Source: Halovenus halobia (GTDB taxonomy: Archaea > Halobacteriota > Halobacteria > Halobacteriales > Haloarculaceae). From it: a DNA stretch of 64,000 nucleotides. Both the position numbers and the translations under genes were made by a program. This document shows positions 51,002 to 60,729 of this stretch, one piece after another. The stretch covers positions 1-64,000 of the forward strand of contig NZ_JBLKOA010000004.1 in NCBI RefSeq assembly GCF_051414135.1, written 5' to 3'. The notes below the pieces were generated by a model. It worked only from the letters and a program-made list of their open reading frames with translations. It did not search any database and had not been told where the DNA came from. Position 1 is the stretch's first letter; each line of letters opens with the position of its first letter.

Positions 51002-51849
51002 TGGATCGCCTCCAGCAGGTCCATGTCCTGGACGATACCGGCGAGACTACCGCCGCTGACCAGCGGAATCTGCTCGATGTCGTGCTCGATCAGCAGTTGT
51101 GCGACCTCTTCGACTGGCCGCTTGCGGCTCACGGTCACCAGGTCGGCGGTCATGAACGCCGAGACGGGTTCGGCTGGAATCTCGACGTTTCGCGTCGGCA
51201 TGTAGCGGTTTCCGACCGCCTTGATTCCCTCCCACGCCCAGTCGTCGTCCTCACCGGCGATAGAGTCGCCGGTGCCTTCCTCGCCCTCGACAACTCGGGC
51301 GACGTCGATGATGTCGACTTCGGTGAGCATCCCACACATTTCCCCCTCCTCATCGAGAACGACCGCGTAGGGCACGCGAGCGAAGGAGAGCTCGCGTTCG
51401 GCGACCGGCAGCGGCGCGTCATCGTAGACACAGTTGACTTCCTCGCCGGCAACGTCACCGGCCGTCGCCTCCGTGGCGGCCTCGCCCCGGGCGATTGCTC
51501 GAATCACGTCGGTGACCGTGACGATGCCTTCGAGCGAATCGCCGTTGACGACGGGCATGCGCCGGGCGTTCGTTTCGACCATCTGTGCTGCGGCGGCCGC
51601 GAGACTCGTCTCGCGTGACGTTGTTGGAACCTCTTCGGCCAGCAGCGCGAGCTGGTCTTCGTCTGGCCGTTCGATCAGTGCTGACCGCGAGATGAGCCCC
51701 CGATAGACCTCGTGGCCGTCCTCGACTTTGACCGCGGGAACGGAGGAGAACTGTCGGTCCTGCAGATAGTCGAGGACGTCGTCACGGGTACCCGGAATTT
51801 CGACCGTCACAACATCGGCGGCTGGCGTCATGATATCTTCGACGTTCAT
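50998..51849 (-). CDS. Protein with four CBS domains
   Basis: The 283-residue protein consists of two CBS pairs: FSSVPAVKVEDG and RRMPVVNGDSLEGIVTVTDVI in the first pair; FARVPYAVVLDEEGEMCGMLTEVDI and VSAFMTADLVTV with EQIPLVSGGSLAGIVQDMDLLE in the second. CBS domains bind adenine nucleotides as energy sensors. Start at 51849 (MNVEDIMTP) is used. A 4-nt overlap with glyS suggests a link to translation, not proven. Confidence 0.88.
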   Translation of the reverse strand: MNVEDIMTPAADVVTVEIPGTRDDVLDYLQDRQFSSVPAVKVEDGHEVYRGLISRSALIERPDEDQLALLAEEVPTTSRETSLAAAAAQMVETNARRMPVVNGDSLEGIVTVTDVIRAIARGEAATEATAGDVAGEEVNCVYDDAPLPVAERELSFARVPYAVVLDEEGEMCGMLTEVDIIDVARVVEGEEGTGDSIAGEDDDWAWEGIKAVGNRYMPTRNVEIPAEPVSAFMTADLVTVSRKRPVEEVAQLLIEHDIEQIPLVSGGSLAGIVQDMDLLEAIQ

Positions 51850-52113
51850 ACTTGCCTCTATTCTTCTCCCCACCCACTAAGTCCTTACACTTCGGGCTGG
51901 CGGCCACAGGACTGACCGGAGACACCCGCCAAAACGGTGTTCAAATCCCAGACGACCGACAAGTCATTTCATTTTCTGCATATGATTTGTTCGTCAAATG
52001 TGATTATTCGCTGACTGTTGTCTGACGCCCGGCGTGCATTCCCGGAGTTTTCTGACTAGGCTATCGATACTGATTCCGATACGTTTATGATTGGTTGTTA
52101 CATACTCTCATAC

Positions 52114-52278
52114 ATGGAGTCGGATACTGTCGTCCAGACGGGGGGAGCGGACTCGGAAGTGATGGCAGCGGTCGAGGATGGTCCACAGGAGGAGTTCATC
52201 CTCGCAGACATCAACACAGACGAAGCCTACCTGACAGTGCCGCTTGCGGAGGCCGCCTCGCTGCCGGCCTGGCGATAA
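52114..52278 (+). CDS. Small acidic haloarchaeal protein
   Basis: The 54-residue protein (MESDTVVQTGGADSEV) is acidic with a strand pattern at EEFILADINTDEAYLTVPL. Starts further upstream at 52087 are possible, but a TATA-like TTTATG about 28 nt before 52114 favours this one. The family is conserved in haloarchaea but uncharacterised. Confidence 0.7.
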   Translation: MESDTVVQTGGADSEVMAAVEDGPQEEFILADINTDEAYLTVPLAEAASLPAWR

Positions 52279-52284
52279 CACGCC

Positions 52285-52290
52285 TTTTTT
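52285..52290 (+). terminator. Oligo-T terminator
   Basis: A TTTTTT run lies 7 nt after the stop of the small protein gene. Oligo-T runs end transcription in archaea without a hairpin. It separates that gene from serA. Confidence 0.45.
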
Positions 52291-52377
52291 GCAGTTGTGT
52301 GAGTGAGTCGCACGTTCACAGGCGTGTCTGCGTCCGAGAAAACAACAGTTATCTCCCCGCCATGGTTTGTGACGCGC

Positions 52378-53964
52378 ATGAAGGTACTCGTCACCGACCC
52401 GATCGCCGAGGCTGGCATCGAGCGATTACGCGAACAGGGCCACGATATCGAAAAGTCCTACAACCTCTCTCAGGAGGAACTGCTCGACGCGGTTGCCGAC
52501 GCAAATGCCTTGATTGTCCGGTCTGGAACTGAGGTGTCTCGCGAGGTACTCGACACCGCCGAGGAACTTGTTATCGTCGGCCGTGCCGGGATCGGTGTCG
52601 ACAACATCGATATCGAAGCGGCGACAGACAACGGTGTCATCGTCGCCAACGCACCGGAAGGCAACGTCCGCGCCGCGGCCGAACACACCGTTGCGATGAC
52701 GTTCGCCACTGCGCGCTCGATCCCACAGGCCCACGAACGACTCTCCGAGGGCGAGTGGGCAAAAGGCGACTTCCTCGGCACTGAGGTCAACGACAAGACG
52801 CTGGGCATCGTTGGCTTCGGCCGCGTCGGACAGGAAGTCGCGAAACGACTCAACAACCTCGGTATGGAACTCGTCGTCTACGACCCGTACATCAGCGAGG
52901 AGCGCGCCGAACAGCTCGGCGCAGAGCTCGTTGATGACCTCACAACCTGCCTGCGACGGGCTGATTTCGTGACGATTCACACCCCACTGACCGACGAGAC
53001 CGAGAACATGATCGGTGCAGAGGAACTCGCTCAGTTAGAAGGTGGCTACGTCATCAACTGCGCCCGGGGCGGTATCGTCGACGAGGCAGCGCTGGCCGAG
53101 GCTGTCGACGACGGTATCCTCCGCGGCGCTGCGGTCGACGTCTTCGCAAACGAACCGGTCGAACGAGACAATCCGTTGCTGTGGGTCGAGGACATCATCG
53201 TCACCCCTCACCTCGGTGCGTCGACCGAGGCCGCACAGGAAAACGTCGCCACCGAGACTGCAGACCAGATTCTCGCCGCGTTCAACGAAGAACCAGTGAT
53301 GAACGCGCTGAACGCGCCGTCGGTCGACGAGAGCTCGTTCCCGAAAATCGAGCCGTACATCGACCTTGCCGACACCGCCGGCAAAATCGCCGTCCAGCTC
53401 TTCGACGAACGCGTCGAGAAAGTCGACGTGGACTACTTCGGCGACATTGCCGACGAGGATATCGACCTCGTCACTGCGAGCGCGCTGAAAGGCGTCTTCG
53501 AACCACTGGAATGGCAGGTCAACGCCGTCAACGCGCCTCGCGTTGCCGAGCGTCGCGGCATCGACGTGACCGAGTCGAAATCCCGCCAGAGCGAGGACTT
53601 CCAGTCTCGGGTGACCGTCACCGTGAGCAACGACGAGAATAGCGTCAGCGTCTGCGGGACGCAGTTCGCTGGCAACGACCCGCGCATCATCAAAATCGAC
53701 GGCTACCGCGTCGACGCCATCCCCCACGGACACATGCTCGTTGCCCGCAACGAGGACGCACCCGGCGTCATCGGCTTTATCGGCAGCGTGCTCGGCGACG
53801 CCGACATCAACATCGCGGGGATGTTCAACGGCCGTGAAACCATTGGCGGCGAGGCGCTGTCGGTCTACAACCTCGACGACCCGGTTTCGGAGGACGTGCT
53901 CGCGTCGCTCAACGATGACGAGCGCATCATCGACACGAAGTACATCTCGCTGAACGGCAGATAG
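52378..53964 (+). CDS. serA: D-3-phosphoglycerate dehydrogenase
   Basis: The 528-residue protein has the NAD-binding motif GFGRVGQEVAKRL, the catalytic CARGGIVDE, and TPHLGAST with the catalytic His. The allosteric substrate-binding domain follows and an ACT domain is at the end (VARNEDAPGVIGFIGSVL). It oxidises 3-phosphoglycerate, first step of serine synthesis; ACT binds serine for feedback. CAGTTATCTC 27 nt upstream provides a TATA-like box. Confidence 0.95.
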   Translation: MKVLVTDPIAEAGIERLREQGHDIEKSYNLSQEELLDAVADANALIVRSGTEVSREVLDTAEELVIVGRAGIGVDNIDIEAATDNGVIVANAPEGNVRAAAEHTVAMTFATARSIPQAHERLSEGEWAKGDFLGTEVNDKTLGIVGFGRVGQEVAKRLNNLGMELVVYDPYISEERAEQLGAELVDDLTTCLRRADFVTIHTPLTDETENMIGAEELAQLEGGYVINCARGGIVDEAALAEAVDDGILRGAAVDVFANEPVERDNPLLWVEDIIVTPHLGASTEAAQENVATETADQILAAFNEEPVMNALNAPSVDESSFPKIEPYIDLADTAGKIAVQLFDERVEKVDVDYFGDIADEDIDLVTASALKGVFEPLEWQVNAVNAPRVAERRGIDVTESKSRQSEDFQSRVTVTVSNDENSVSVCGTQFAGNDPRIIKIDGYRVDAIPHGHMLVARNEDAPGVIGFIGSVLGDADINIAGMFNGRETIGGEALSVYNLDDPVSEDVLASLNDDERIIDTKYISLNGR

Positions 53965-53970
53965 GGAACG

Positions 53971-55827
53971 TTAGGAGTCGCTTTCTTCGCCGCCGGCCGG
54001 AACTGTCACTGTTTCACCATCCTCACGTTCGATTGTGACGCCAGGCCGTTCCAGCAGCGCCTCGAAGTCATCCGGCGCGTCGGGACGGCCGACCATCGTT
54101 TTGACCGTCTGTCCCGGTTCAACCACTGCCTCGAAAGTGAGGGTCTCGCCGAGCTGCCACCCCTCGTTGAGCGGCTGGTCGGCGAGCGCCTCGCTGTCCT
54201 CGAACAGCGGTTCTTCAAGCGTAATCCGGACTGGCTCATCGCGCGCGGATTGGATTTCGTAGGCGGTCACTGGCGACTCCAGTGCGTTGTCGATATGTTT
54301 CGTGACGATGACGTTCTCCTGTGCAACGGTCTGGCTCTCCTCGGCCCGGGCGATGACGTCACCGACGATGACCGACCAGACACCGGTCTCCTTGCGGTCG
54401 TCGAAGCCCGGCATCTCCGGCTGATCTTCCTCGTCTTCGTAGAGTTTCTCGATGGGGGCCTCGTCCACGATGAACTGCTCGGCCCACTCGGATTTGAACA
54501 GGTAATAGAGACCGCCCCCAAGCAGTCCGAAAAGCGCAAGCGCGCCGGCCGGGAGCGCGAGGAACGCATACGGGCCGGTTTCTGGTGTTGCCAGCGGGCT
54601 ATCCTCGACTTCTTCGTCGGTCTGTGTTCCCGAGACGAAGGCCACGCTGCCGCCGGATTCGACCGCATAAAATCCGGTGTTCTCGCTTCCAAGGTAGACC
54701 CGCCCGTCGGCGAGTACCGGTGAGGCCGAAACCGACCCGGACGTCTCGGTCTGCCAGCGCTGCTCGCCGTCGGTCGTCAGCGCGTACAGGCTGTTGCTGA
54801 AATTCGTCACGTAGACCGTCTCGTCGACGACCACCGGCGAGGAATTGATCTGCCGGTCGGTCTCGAACGACCACAGTTCGTCGCCGTTTCGGGGGTCGAG
54901 CGCGTGGAGATACTGGTCACGGCTCCCGACGTAGACGTAGTCGCTGGTCGCTGCCGGCGCTGCGAGTATCGCTCCATCGGCCTCGAACTGCCAGTCGCGC
55001 TGGCCGCTTGCCGCGTCGAGCGCGTAGAGAAATCCGGCGGCGCTCTGGACGGCACCGACGTAGACCGACCCGTTGGCGACAACCGGCGTCGACTGCACCT
55101 GTCCCGATTCGACGATCTGTTCCCACTGCTGCTCGCCGTTCTCGATGGCGTAGACGACGCCACCGGTGTTCGCGACGTAGACCGTCACCGTCTCACCAGT
55201 CGTCACCGCCGGGCCGCCACGAATCGCTACGTCTCCGGAGACGCCCTGGCCGGTATCGAACTCCCATAGCGTCTCTGCGCCTGTCTCGGCGTCGATAGCG
55301 TAGACGACGCCATCGCCACCTGTCGCGTAGACGACGCCGTCGTGGACGGCCGGCGCACCTCGAATCGCACCTTCGGTATCGAACCGCCACTGGGTCTCGC
55401 CGCTCGTCCCGTCAATTGCTCTGAGTGTGCCGTTTTCGTTGCCGACATACACCGTTCCGCCGGCAACGGTCGGGGTCGCCTGTGAACTCGCACCCAGCGC
55501 GACTGGCCAGCCATCCAGCGGGTCGCCGCTCACCGCGTCGAACGCGTAGAGATTGCCGTCCAGATTGGCGGCGTACACTGTACCGTCGGCGACGACCGCG
55601 CTGGCGCGAAAGGCGTCAGTCGCGGTGGTGGACTGCCACGCACCGCCGGGGTCGCTGTCGAGGCTGGTTCCGTCGGGATTGTGGCCCGACCGCGCCCGGT
55701 CGTAGCCGAAGGTCGGCCACGACTCCGCCGTCGACTGCTGGCCGCTCGCGCTCCCGGCAACGGCCGCACCTGCGGCGGCCGTCCCGAGTGCACCCAGCAC
55801 CTCCCGGCGCGTATATCTAGAATTCAT
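53971..55827 (-). CDS. Tat-exported PQQ-type beta-propeller protein with membrane anchor and cytoplasmic domain
   Basis: The 618-residue protein starts with a Tat signal (RREVLGALGTAAAG). Residues 35-395 contain repeated VYVGN-, LYAFDAVSG- and W-type blades of a PQQ/BamB-like propeller. A membrane helix at about 418-444 is followed by a soluble domain of about 170 residues that should be cytoplasmic. No catalytic PQQ ligand motif is visible, so the propeller probably serves binding or scaffolding. A TATA-like TTTTAAG lies 27 nt upstream. Confidence 0.85.
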   Translation of the reverse strand: MNSRYTRREVLGALGTAAAGAAVAGSASGQQSTAESWPTFGYDRARSGHNPDGTSLDSDPGGAWQSTTATDAFRASAVVADGTVYAANLDGNLYAFDAVSGDPLDGWPVALGASSQATPTVAGGTVYVGNENGTLRAIDGTSGETQWRFDTEGAIRGAPAVHDGVVYATGGDGVVYAIDAETGAETLWEFDTGQGVSGDVAIRGGPAVTTGETVTVYVANTGGVVYAIENGEQQWEQIVESGQVQSTPVVANGSVYVGAVQSAAGFLYALDAASGQRDWQFEADGAILAAPAATSDYVYVGSRDQYLHALDPRNGDELWSFETDRQINSSPVVVDETVYVTNFSNSLYALTTDGEQRWQTETSGSVSASPVLADGRVYLGSENTGFYAVESGGSVAFVSGTQTDEEVEDSPLATPETGPYAFLALPAGALALFGLLGGGLYYLFKSEWAEQFIVDEAPIEKLYEDEEDQPEMPGFDDRKETGVWSVIVGDVIARAEESQTVAQENVIVTKHIDNALESPVTAYEIQSARDEPVRITLEEPLFEDSEALADQPLNEGWQLGETLTFEAVVEPGQTVKTMVGRPDAPDDFEALLERPGVTIEREDGETVTVPAGGEESDS

Positions 55828-55986
55828 TACCTTGCGTTACGTGTCAGGGCTTAAAATCTCACTCTCTTGGGCTCCGCGACGTCACGCCGGGCCAAATTTT
55901 GCCTCCGCAGCCCTCGCTTTCGAACAGGCGGTCCTGAGCCACCAGTTCCGGTCGGCTTAAGTCGGTTCTGTCCGTTGGCGTATTTC

Positions 55987-58332
55987 ATGGCGCAGTTTTC
56001 CGCCCTCGCCGCGGCGATTGCCCTCCCCTTTCTCGGTGCTGCGCTGGCGCCGTTTCTGTACCGCTTGCTCGACGACCGCGTTGGACTCGCCGGAGCAGCC
56101 ATCGCCGCGGCGTCGTTTGTCCTCCTGCTCACCCAGCTGGGCGCGGACGGGACTGTCTCCGTCCCGTGGATTCCCTCGATGGATGTCGCCGTTCGCCTGA
56201 CTGTCGACGGCCTCGGCCTGCTGTTCGCGCTGCTGGCAAGCGGGATTGGTGTCCTTATCTTCGCGTACGCGAGCGAGTACATGCACGGAAAGCCCGACCT
56301 CGGTCGGTTCTACTCGGCGCTGCTCGCGTTCATGGGCTCGATTATCGGCCTCGCGCTCGCTGCTGACCTCGTCGTGCTCTTCGTCTTCTGGGAACTCACG
56401 AGCGTCTGCTCGTTCGTGCTGATTGGCTACTACACCGCTGACGAAGAGTCACGATACTCCGCCCGGATGGCGATGCTCATCACTGTCGGCGGTGGGCTCT
56501 GCTTGCTCGTCGCAATTCTCCTCCTCGGTGTCGGGGCCGACGCGGTGGGTCTCGCCCGCTTCGACCTGTCGGCGATTCTCGCCAACCGCGAGGCCGTCGC
56601 CGAGGCGCTGCGCGCCCGTGGACTGTTCGTTCCCACGCTTGCACTGGTCGTCGTCGCCGCCGGCGCGAAATCCGCACAGGTGCCGCTGTACTTCTGGTTG
56701 CCCGGCGCGATGGTCGCGCCGACGCCCGTCTCTGCCTTCCTGCACTCTGCGACGATGGTGAAAGTCGGCGTCTACGCGCTGGGTCGACTCCGCCCGCTCT
56801 TTCACAGTCCCGAGTGGACAGCCGTGGTGGCCACGCTCGGCCTGGTGACGATGACCGTCGGCGCGATGCTCGCGGTCATCTCGACAGATATCAAGGAACT
56901 CCTTGCGTACTCGACGGCCAGCCATCTCGGATTGCTGGTTGCCGCCTTCGGCTTCGACTCGCACTACGGCGCGGAGGCCGGGGCCTTCCACCTGTTCAAC
57001 CACGCGCTGTTCAAGGCCGCGCTCTTTCTGGTCGCCGGAATCATCGCCCACGAGTCCGGCACGCGAATGATCGATGACCTCGGCGGCCTCCGGGCTGACC
57101 TGCCGATTACTGCAGCGGTCACGTTTCTCGCGGCGCTGAGTATGGCGGGGATTCCGCCGTTCAGCGGCTTTTACTCGAAGGAAATTATGTTCGAGGCTGC
57201 CTGGGACGCAGCGCAGGCGGGCGGTGGACTCGCGTGGCTGTACCCCGTGACGGCCGTGTTTGCGAGTATTTTTACCGTACTCTACTCGTTGCGGTTCCTG
57301 TGGCTGTTTTTCGGTGACCGACCCACTGACCTCGGCGCTGTGCACCGCCCGCCGCTCGGCCTGCTCGCGCCGCCGGCGGTGCTGGCGGTTGGCGTCCTCG
57401 TCGTGAGCCTGTTTCCCGACGTTGCTGTTGACCTCATTCTCGACGACGCGGCGGCGGTCACGGCGGTGGGTCCCGTCGAGATTCACGCTGGCCTTCCGAC
57501 CTATCTCTCCGGGCCGGTCGTTATGAGCGCGATTACCATTACCGCTGGCGTCGCCGCCTTCCCGTTTTACGACCGCATTCAGGCAACCCTCAACCGCGTC
57601 CGCTCGGCAACGACGGCCGTCCACCCGACGACAATCTACGATGCACTCCTGACGGCGGCGGACCGGGGAAGTGCTGTTGCTGGGAGGGGCGTACACAACG
57701 GCTTGATTCGCACCTACGTCTGGTGGGTCCTCTCGGCGGCCTGCGTGCTGACGCTTGCGGGCTTCGCGACGACTGCCACAGGGCTTCCCGAACCGGCGAT
57801 TGCGGAGACGCCGGCGGCGCTTGTGCTCGTCCTCGCGGTGGCTGTCGTCGCGGCCGTGGCTGTCACGACCGCGGACAGTCACGTGACTGGCGTGCTTACG
57901 CTTGGTATTCTCGGATTTATGGTGGCGATTTTCTACATCCTCGCCAGCGGGGCTGACCTGGCGCTCACGCAACTGGTCGTGGAGACGCTTTTGCTGCTCA
58001 TCTTCCTGCTTGTCATCGAGGAACTTCCCGCGTTCTACGGCGAGAGTGACTGGCCGCGGGTATCTCGTGACGTAGTCCTCTCGGTTGCTGTCGGCGCAAC
58101 AACGTTCGTCTCGGTGCTGTACGCTGCTCGGGACGCCACGGGGCCGCCGACTGAGACGGCTACGTACTTCACCAACAATGCAATTCCCGAGGGCGGTGGC
58201 GCGAACATCGTCAACGTGATTCTTACGGACTTCCGGGCGTTCGATACACTTGGTGAGTCGATCGTGATCGTCCTCGCTGCGCTGTCAGTGCTGGTGTTGC
58301 TGACGATGCGTGACAGGGGTGAAACGCGATGA
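55987..58332 (+). CDS. mnhA: Na+/H+ antiporter subunit A (MnhA/MrpA)
   Basis: The 781-residue protein has the NuoL-like proton channel (FWELTSVCSFVLIGYY, LLAYSTASHLG, HLFNHALFKAALFLVAGIIAHESGTR, SMAGIPPFSGFYSKE). The C-terminal end carries the DUF4040/MrpB-like domain (FVSVLYAARD, GGANIVNVILTDFRAFDTLGE). The seven-subunit Mrp complex exports Na+ in exchange for H+. ATG 55987 follows a TATA (GGCTTAA) by 29 nt and begins the operon. Confidence 0.93.
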   Translation: MAQFSALAAAIALPFLGAALAPFLYRLLDDRVGLAGAAIAAASFVLLLTQLGADGTVSVPWIPSMDVAVRLTVDGLGLLFALLASGIGVLIFAYASEYMHGKPDLGRFYSALLAFMGSIIGLALAADLVVLFVFWELTSVCSFVLIGYYTADEESRYSARMAMLITVGGGLCLLVAILLLGVGADAVGLARFDLSAILANREAVAEALRARGLFVPTLALVVVAAGAKSAQVPLYFWLPGAMVAPTPVSAFLHSATMVKVGVYALGRLRPLFHSPEWTAVVATLGLVTMTVGAMLAVISTDIKELLAYSTASHLGLLVAAFGFDSHYGAEAGAFHLFNHALFKAALFLVAGIIAHESGTRMIDDLGGLRADLPITAAVTFLAALSMAGIPPFSGFYSKEIMFEAAWDAAQAGGGLAWLYPVTAVFASIFTVLYSLRFLWLFFGDRPTDLGAVHRPPLGLLAPPAVLAVGVLVVSLFPDVAVDLILDDAAAVTAVGPVEIHAGLPTYLSGPVVMSAITITAGVAAFPFYDRIQATLNRVRSATTAVHPTTIYDALLTAADRGSAVAGRGVHNGLIRTYVWWVLSAACVLTLAGFATTATGLPEPAIAETPAALVLVLAVAVVAAVAVTTADSHVTGVLTLGILGFMVAIFYILASGADLALTQLVVETLLLLIFLLVIEELPAFYGESDWPRVSRDVVLSVAVGATTFVSVLYAARDATGPPTETATYFTNNAIPEGGGANIVNVILTDFRAFDTLGESIVIVLAALSVLVLLTMRDRGETR

Positions 58333-58790
58333 CGACAGTAATCATGCGAACGACTGCCCGCATCGTCGTTCCGATTATCCTCGTCGTTGCCGTCTCGCTG
58401 TTCCTGCAGGGCCACAGCCTCCCCGGCGGCGGCTTCATCGGCGGCGTGTTGACTGTCGCCGCCTTTGGGCTCATTTACGTCGCGTACAACCTCGACTATC
58501 TGGAATCGGGGGTGCTCGACCGCGAGGTGGAGTACGACCGCACTATTGGCCAGCACCGGACAGTTACCGCCTACCGACGCCTGTTCATGTTCGGACTCGT
58601 CGTCGTCGTCGCCAGCGGCGTCGCCGGCATCGTCCTCGGTGAATCGTTTCTCGCACAGGCGTACACCTACGTCCACCTCCCGCTGTTCGGCGAGGTCGAG
58701 TTCGCCAGCGCTGTCGTCTTCGACTTCGGGATTTTCTGTATCGTCGTTGGCGGCCTGTTGACTGTCTTCTCGGTGGTGGGCGCAGAATGA
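58329..58790 (+). CDS. mnhB: Na+/H+ antiporter subunit B (MnhB)
   Basis: The 153-residue protein has four helices and the MnhB signature LFLQGHSLPGGGFIGGVL. ATG overlaps the mnhA stop by 4 nt (ATGA), and its stop overlaps mnhC in the same way. It is a membrane subunit of the Mrp complex. Confidence 0.93.
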   Translation: MTTVIMRTTARIVVPIILVVAVSLFLQGHSLPGGGFIGGVLTVAAFGLIYVAYNLDYLESGVLDREVEYDRTIGQHRTVTAYRRLFMFGLVVVVASGVAGIVLGESFLAQAYTYVHLPLFGEVEFASAVVFDFGIFCIVVGGLLTVFSVVGAE

Positions 58791-59131
58791 CCTTCGTGCT
58801 GGCCGCAACCGTTGGCCTGCTGTTCGCGCTGGGTACCTTCTTGCTTCTTCGCGACGACCTCGTAAAGGTCATCTGGGGGGTGGCGATTCTCTCTCAGGCC
58901 GCCAACATCTACCTGATTTCGATGGGCGGCATCACCGAACCGACTGCCGATACGGTGCCGGTGCTGGCTGACTACTACGCACCATTTCCACAGACAGCAG
59001 ACCCAGTCGTACAGGCGCTGGTCCTGACAGCCATCGTCATCAGTTTCGGAATGACGGCGTTTGCACTCACGCTCTCCTATCGCGCGTATCAGGAAAACGA
59101 AACCATCGATGTGACGGAGTGGCCACAATGA
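58787..59131 (+). CDS. mnhC: Na+/H+ antiporter subunit C (MnhC)
   Basis: The 114-residue NuoK-like protein has three helices and ILSQAANIYLISMGG and DPVVQALVLTAIVISFGMTAFAL, the conserved MnhC core. It overlaps mnhB and mnhD by 4 nt at each end. Confidence 0.93.
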   Translation: MTFVLAATVGLLFALGTFLLLRDDLVKVIWGVAILSQAANIYLISMGGITEPTADTVPVLADYYAPFPQTADPVVQALVLTAIVISFGMTAFALTLSYRAYQENETIDVTEWPQ

Positions 59132-60729
59132 ATCTACTCGCTGTGGCTCCGCTGTTGGTCGTTTTGCTCACCGGGACGGCTGCGTTGCTGGTCCGCGCCT
59201 GGCCCCGCGTTCAGCAAGCGGTCAGCGTTCTCGGAACCCTCTCCTACGCTGGCACTGTCGGCGTCCTCGGCTGGCAGGTGGTCTTCGCCGCCGACGCCAG
59301 CGCCCTCGCCTATCAGGTCGGTGGCTGGCCAGCACCTTTCGGGATTACCGTCGTCGCGGACGCGCTCGCGGCGTTCGTGCTTGCGATGACCGCTATCGTC
59401 GCCGTCTACGCTGTCGTCTTCTCCGTTCGGTTCATCGACGACCGCAACCAGCGCGTCTACTACCACCCGACCTTCCAGTTTCTGTTGCTCGGCGCGACCG
59501 GTGCTGTGCTGACCGGTGACCTGTTCAACCTCTTCGTCTGGTTCGAGGTGATGCTGATGTCGAGTTACGTCTTCGTCGCCTTCTACGGTAACGCCCAGCA
59601 CACCGCCGCAGCAGTGCGCTACGTCGTCCTCAATATCATCGGCGGTGTGTTCATGCTGCTGGGTGTTGGCGGCCTCTATGCGGTCACCGGCACGCTCAAC
59701 ATGGCCGATATGGCGCGCATCCTCGCCGCTCCCGGCGCTGTCACTGCTCCAGTTGTTGGCCTCTCTGCGCTGGTGTTCGTCACCTTTGCGCTGAAAGCCG
59801 GCCTCGTCCCCTTCCAGTTCTGGGTGCCCTCGGCCTATCGCGCCGCACCGCTGCCGGTCGTTGCTGTCTTTGCTGGCGCGACGAAAAAGGTCGGCATCTA
59901 CGCTATTATCCGCCTGTACTTCACCGTCTTCGGCAACGCCGACCTCTCGCCGACTGTGCCGGGAGTCCCCGGCGACTCGCCGATTGCCTTCCTTGCACCG
60001 ACGCTCATCGTGATGGGTGTTGCGAGCATTCTTGTCGGCGGTCTTGCGGCCGTCAACCGCGACTCTCTCGAAGAGTTGTTCGCGTATTCGAGCATCGCAC
60101 AGATTGGCTTCATTGCGATTCCAGTCGGCATCGCCGCCGCAACGACCGACCCGTCGCTGCAACACCTCGGCCTTCTCGCCGCGCTCATCTTCGCCTTCCA
60201 CCACGCGGTGACGAAGGGCCTGCTTTTCCTGTCGACAGGGGTTATCCGTGACGCTGTGGGGACGACACACCTCTCGCAACTCGGCGGCCTCGCGGAGGAT
60301 TCCCCTGTCTTTGCCAGCATTATGCTCGTTGGCGGCCTCTCGCTCGTCGGCATTCCGCCCCTCGCTGGCTTCTTCGGGAAACTGTTCGTCTTCGACGCCG
60401 CGGCCCGGCAGTTCGCCGCCGCTGGGGCCGGTCCGGGAACGAGTGCGGGTGCGGCCGCTATCCTGTTGGTTCTGCTGCTCGGGGCTGTGCTGACAATTCT
60501 CTACTCGACGCGTGCCTGGATGACTACCTTCTGGGGGTCGCCAAGTGAGGCAGTGATGCGCGGGCGGGTCGACAGATTTGAAATTGCCATCCTCACGACG
60601 CTCGCTGTCGTGGTTGTCCTCGTCGGTGTCGGCTTCGAGCCACTGTTCCAGTTCGCCGACGCCGCAGCGGCGGCGGCACTGGACACTGATGGCTACGTCG
60701 AGACGGTGCTCGGAGGTGAGGCGTCGTGA
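59128..60729 (+). CDS. mnhD: Na+/H+ antiporter subunit D (MnhD)
   Basis: The 533-residue NuoN/NuoM-like protein has FNLFVWFEVMLMSSYVFVAFYG, ELFAYSSIAQIGFIA and FHHAVTKGLLFLSTGVI. These are the proton-conducting motifs of antiporter subunits, with a conserved Glu and Lys. ATGA overlap with mnhC sets the start. Confidence 0.93.
   Translation: MNLLAVAPLLVVLLTGTAALLVRAWPRVQQAVSVLGTLSYAGTVGVLGWQVVFAADASALAYQVGGWPAPFGITVVADALAAFVLAMTAIVAVYAVVFSVRFIDDRNQRVYYHPTFQFLLLGATGAVLTGDLFNLFVWFEVMLMSSYVFVAFYGNAQHTAAAVRYVVLNIIGGVFMLLGVGGLYAVTGTLNMADMARILAAPGAVTAPVVGLSALVFVTFALKAGLVPFQFWVPSAYRAAPLPVVAVFAGATKKVGIYAIIRLYFTVFGNADLSPTVPGVPGDSPIAFLAPTLIVMGVASILVGGLAAVNRDSLEELFAYSSIAQIGFIAIPVGIAAATTDPSLQHLGLLAALIFAFHHAVTKGLLFLSTGVIRDAVGTTHLSQLGGLAEDSPVFASIMLVGGLSLVGIPPLAGFFGKLFVFDAAARQFAAAGAGPGTSAGAAAILLVLLLGAVLTILYSTRAWMTTFWGSPSEAVMRGRVDRFEIAILTTLAVVVVLVGVGFEPLFQFADAAAAAALDTDGYVETVLGGEAS

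Noticed and set aside
51930..51960. TTCAAATCCC string like a tRNA T-loop
   Set aside because: The flanking 5-bp arms do not pair and no acceptor or anticodon arm is present.
56449..57972. Long minus-strand frame opposite mnhA
   Set aside because: It is rich in Arg, Glu and Gln, opposite a highly conserved membrane protein; a shadow.
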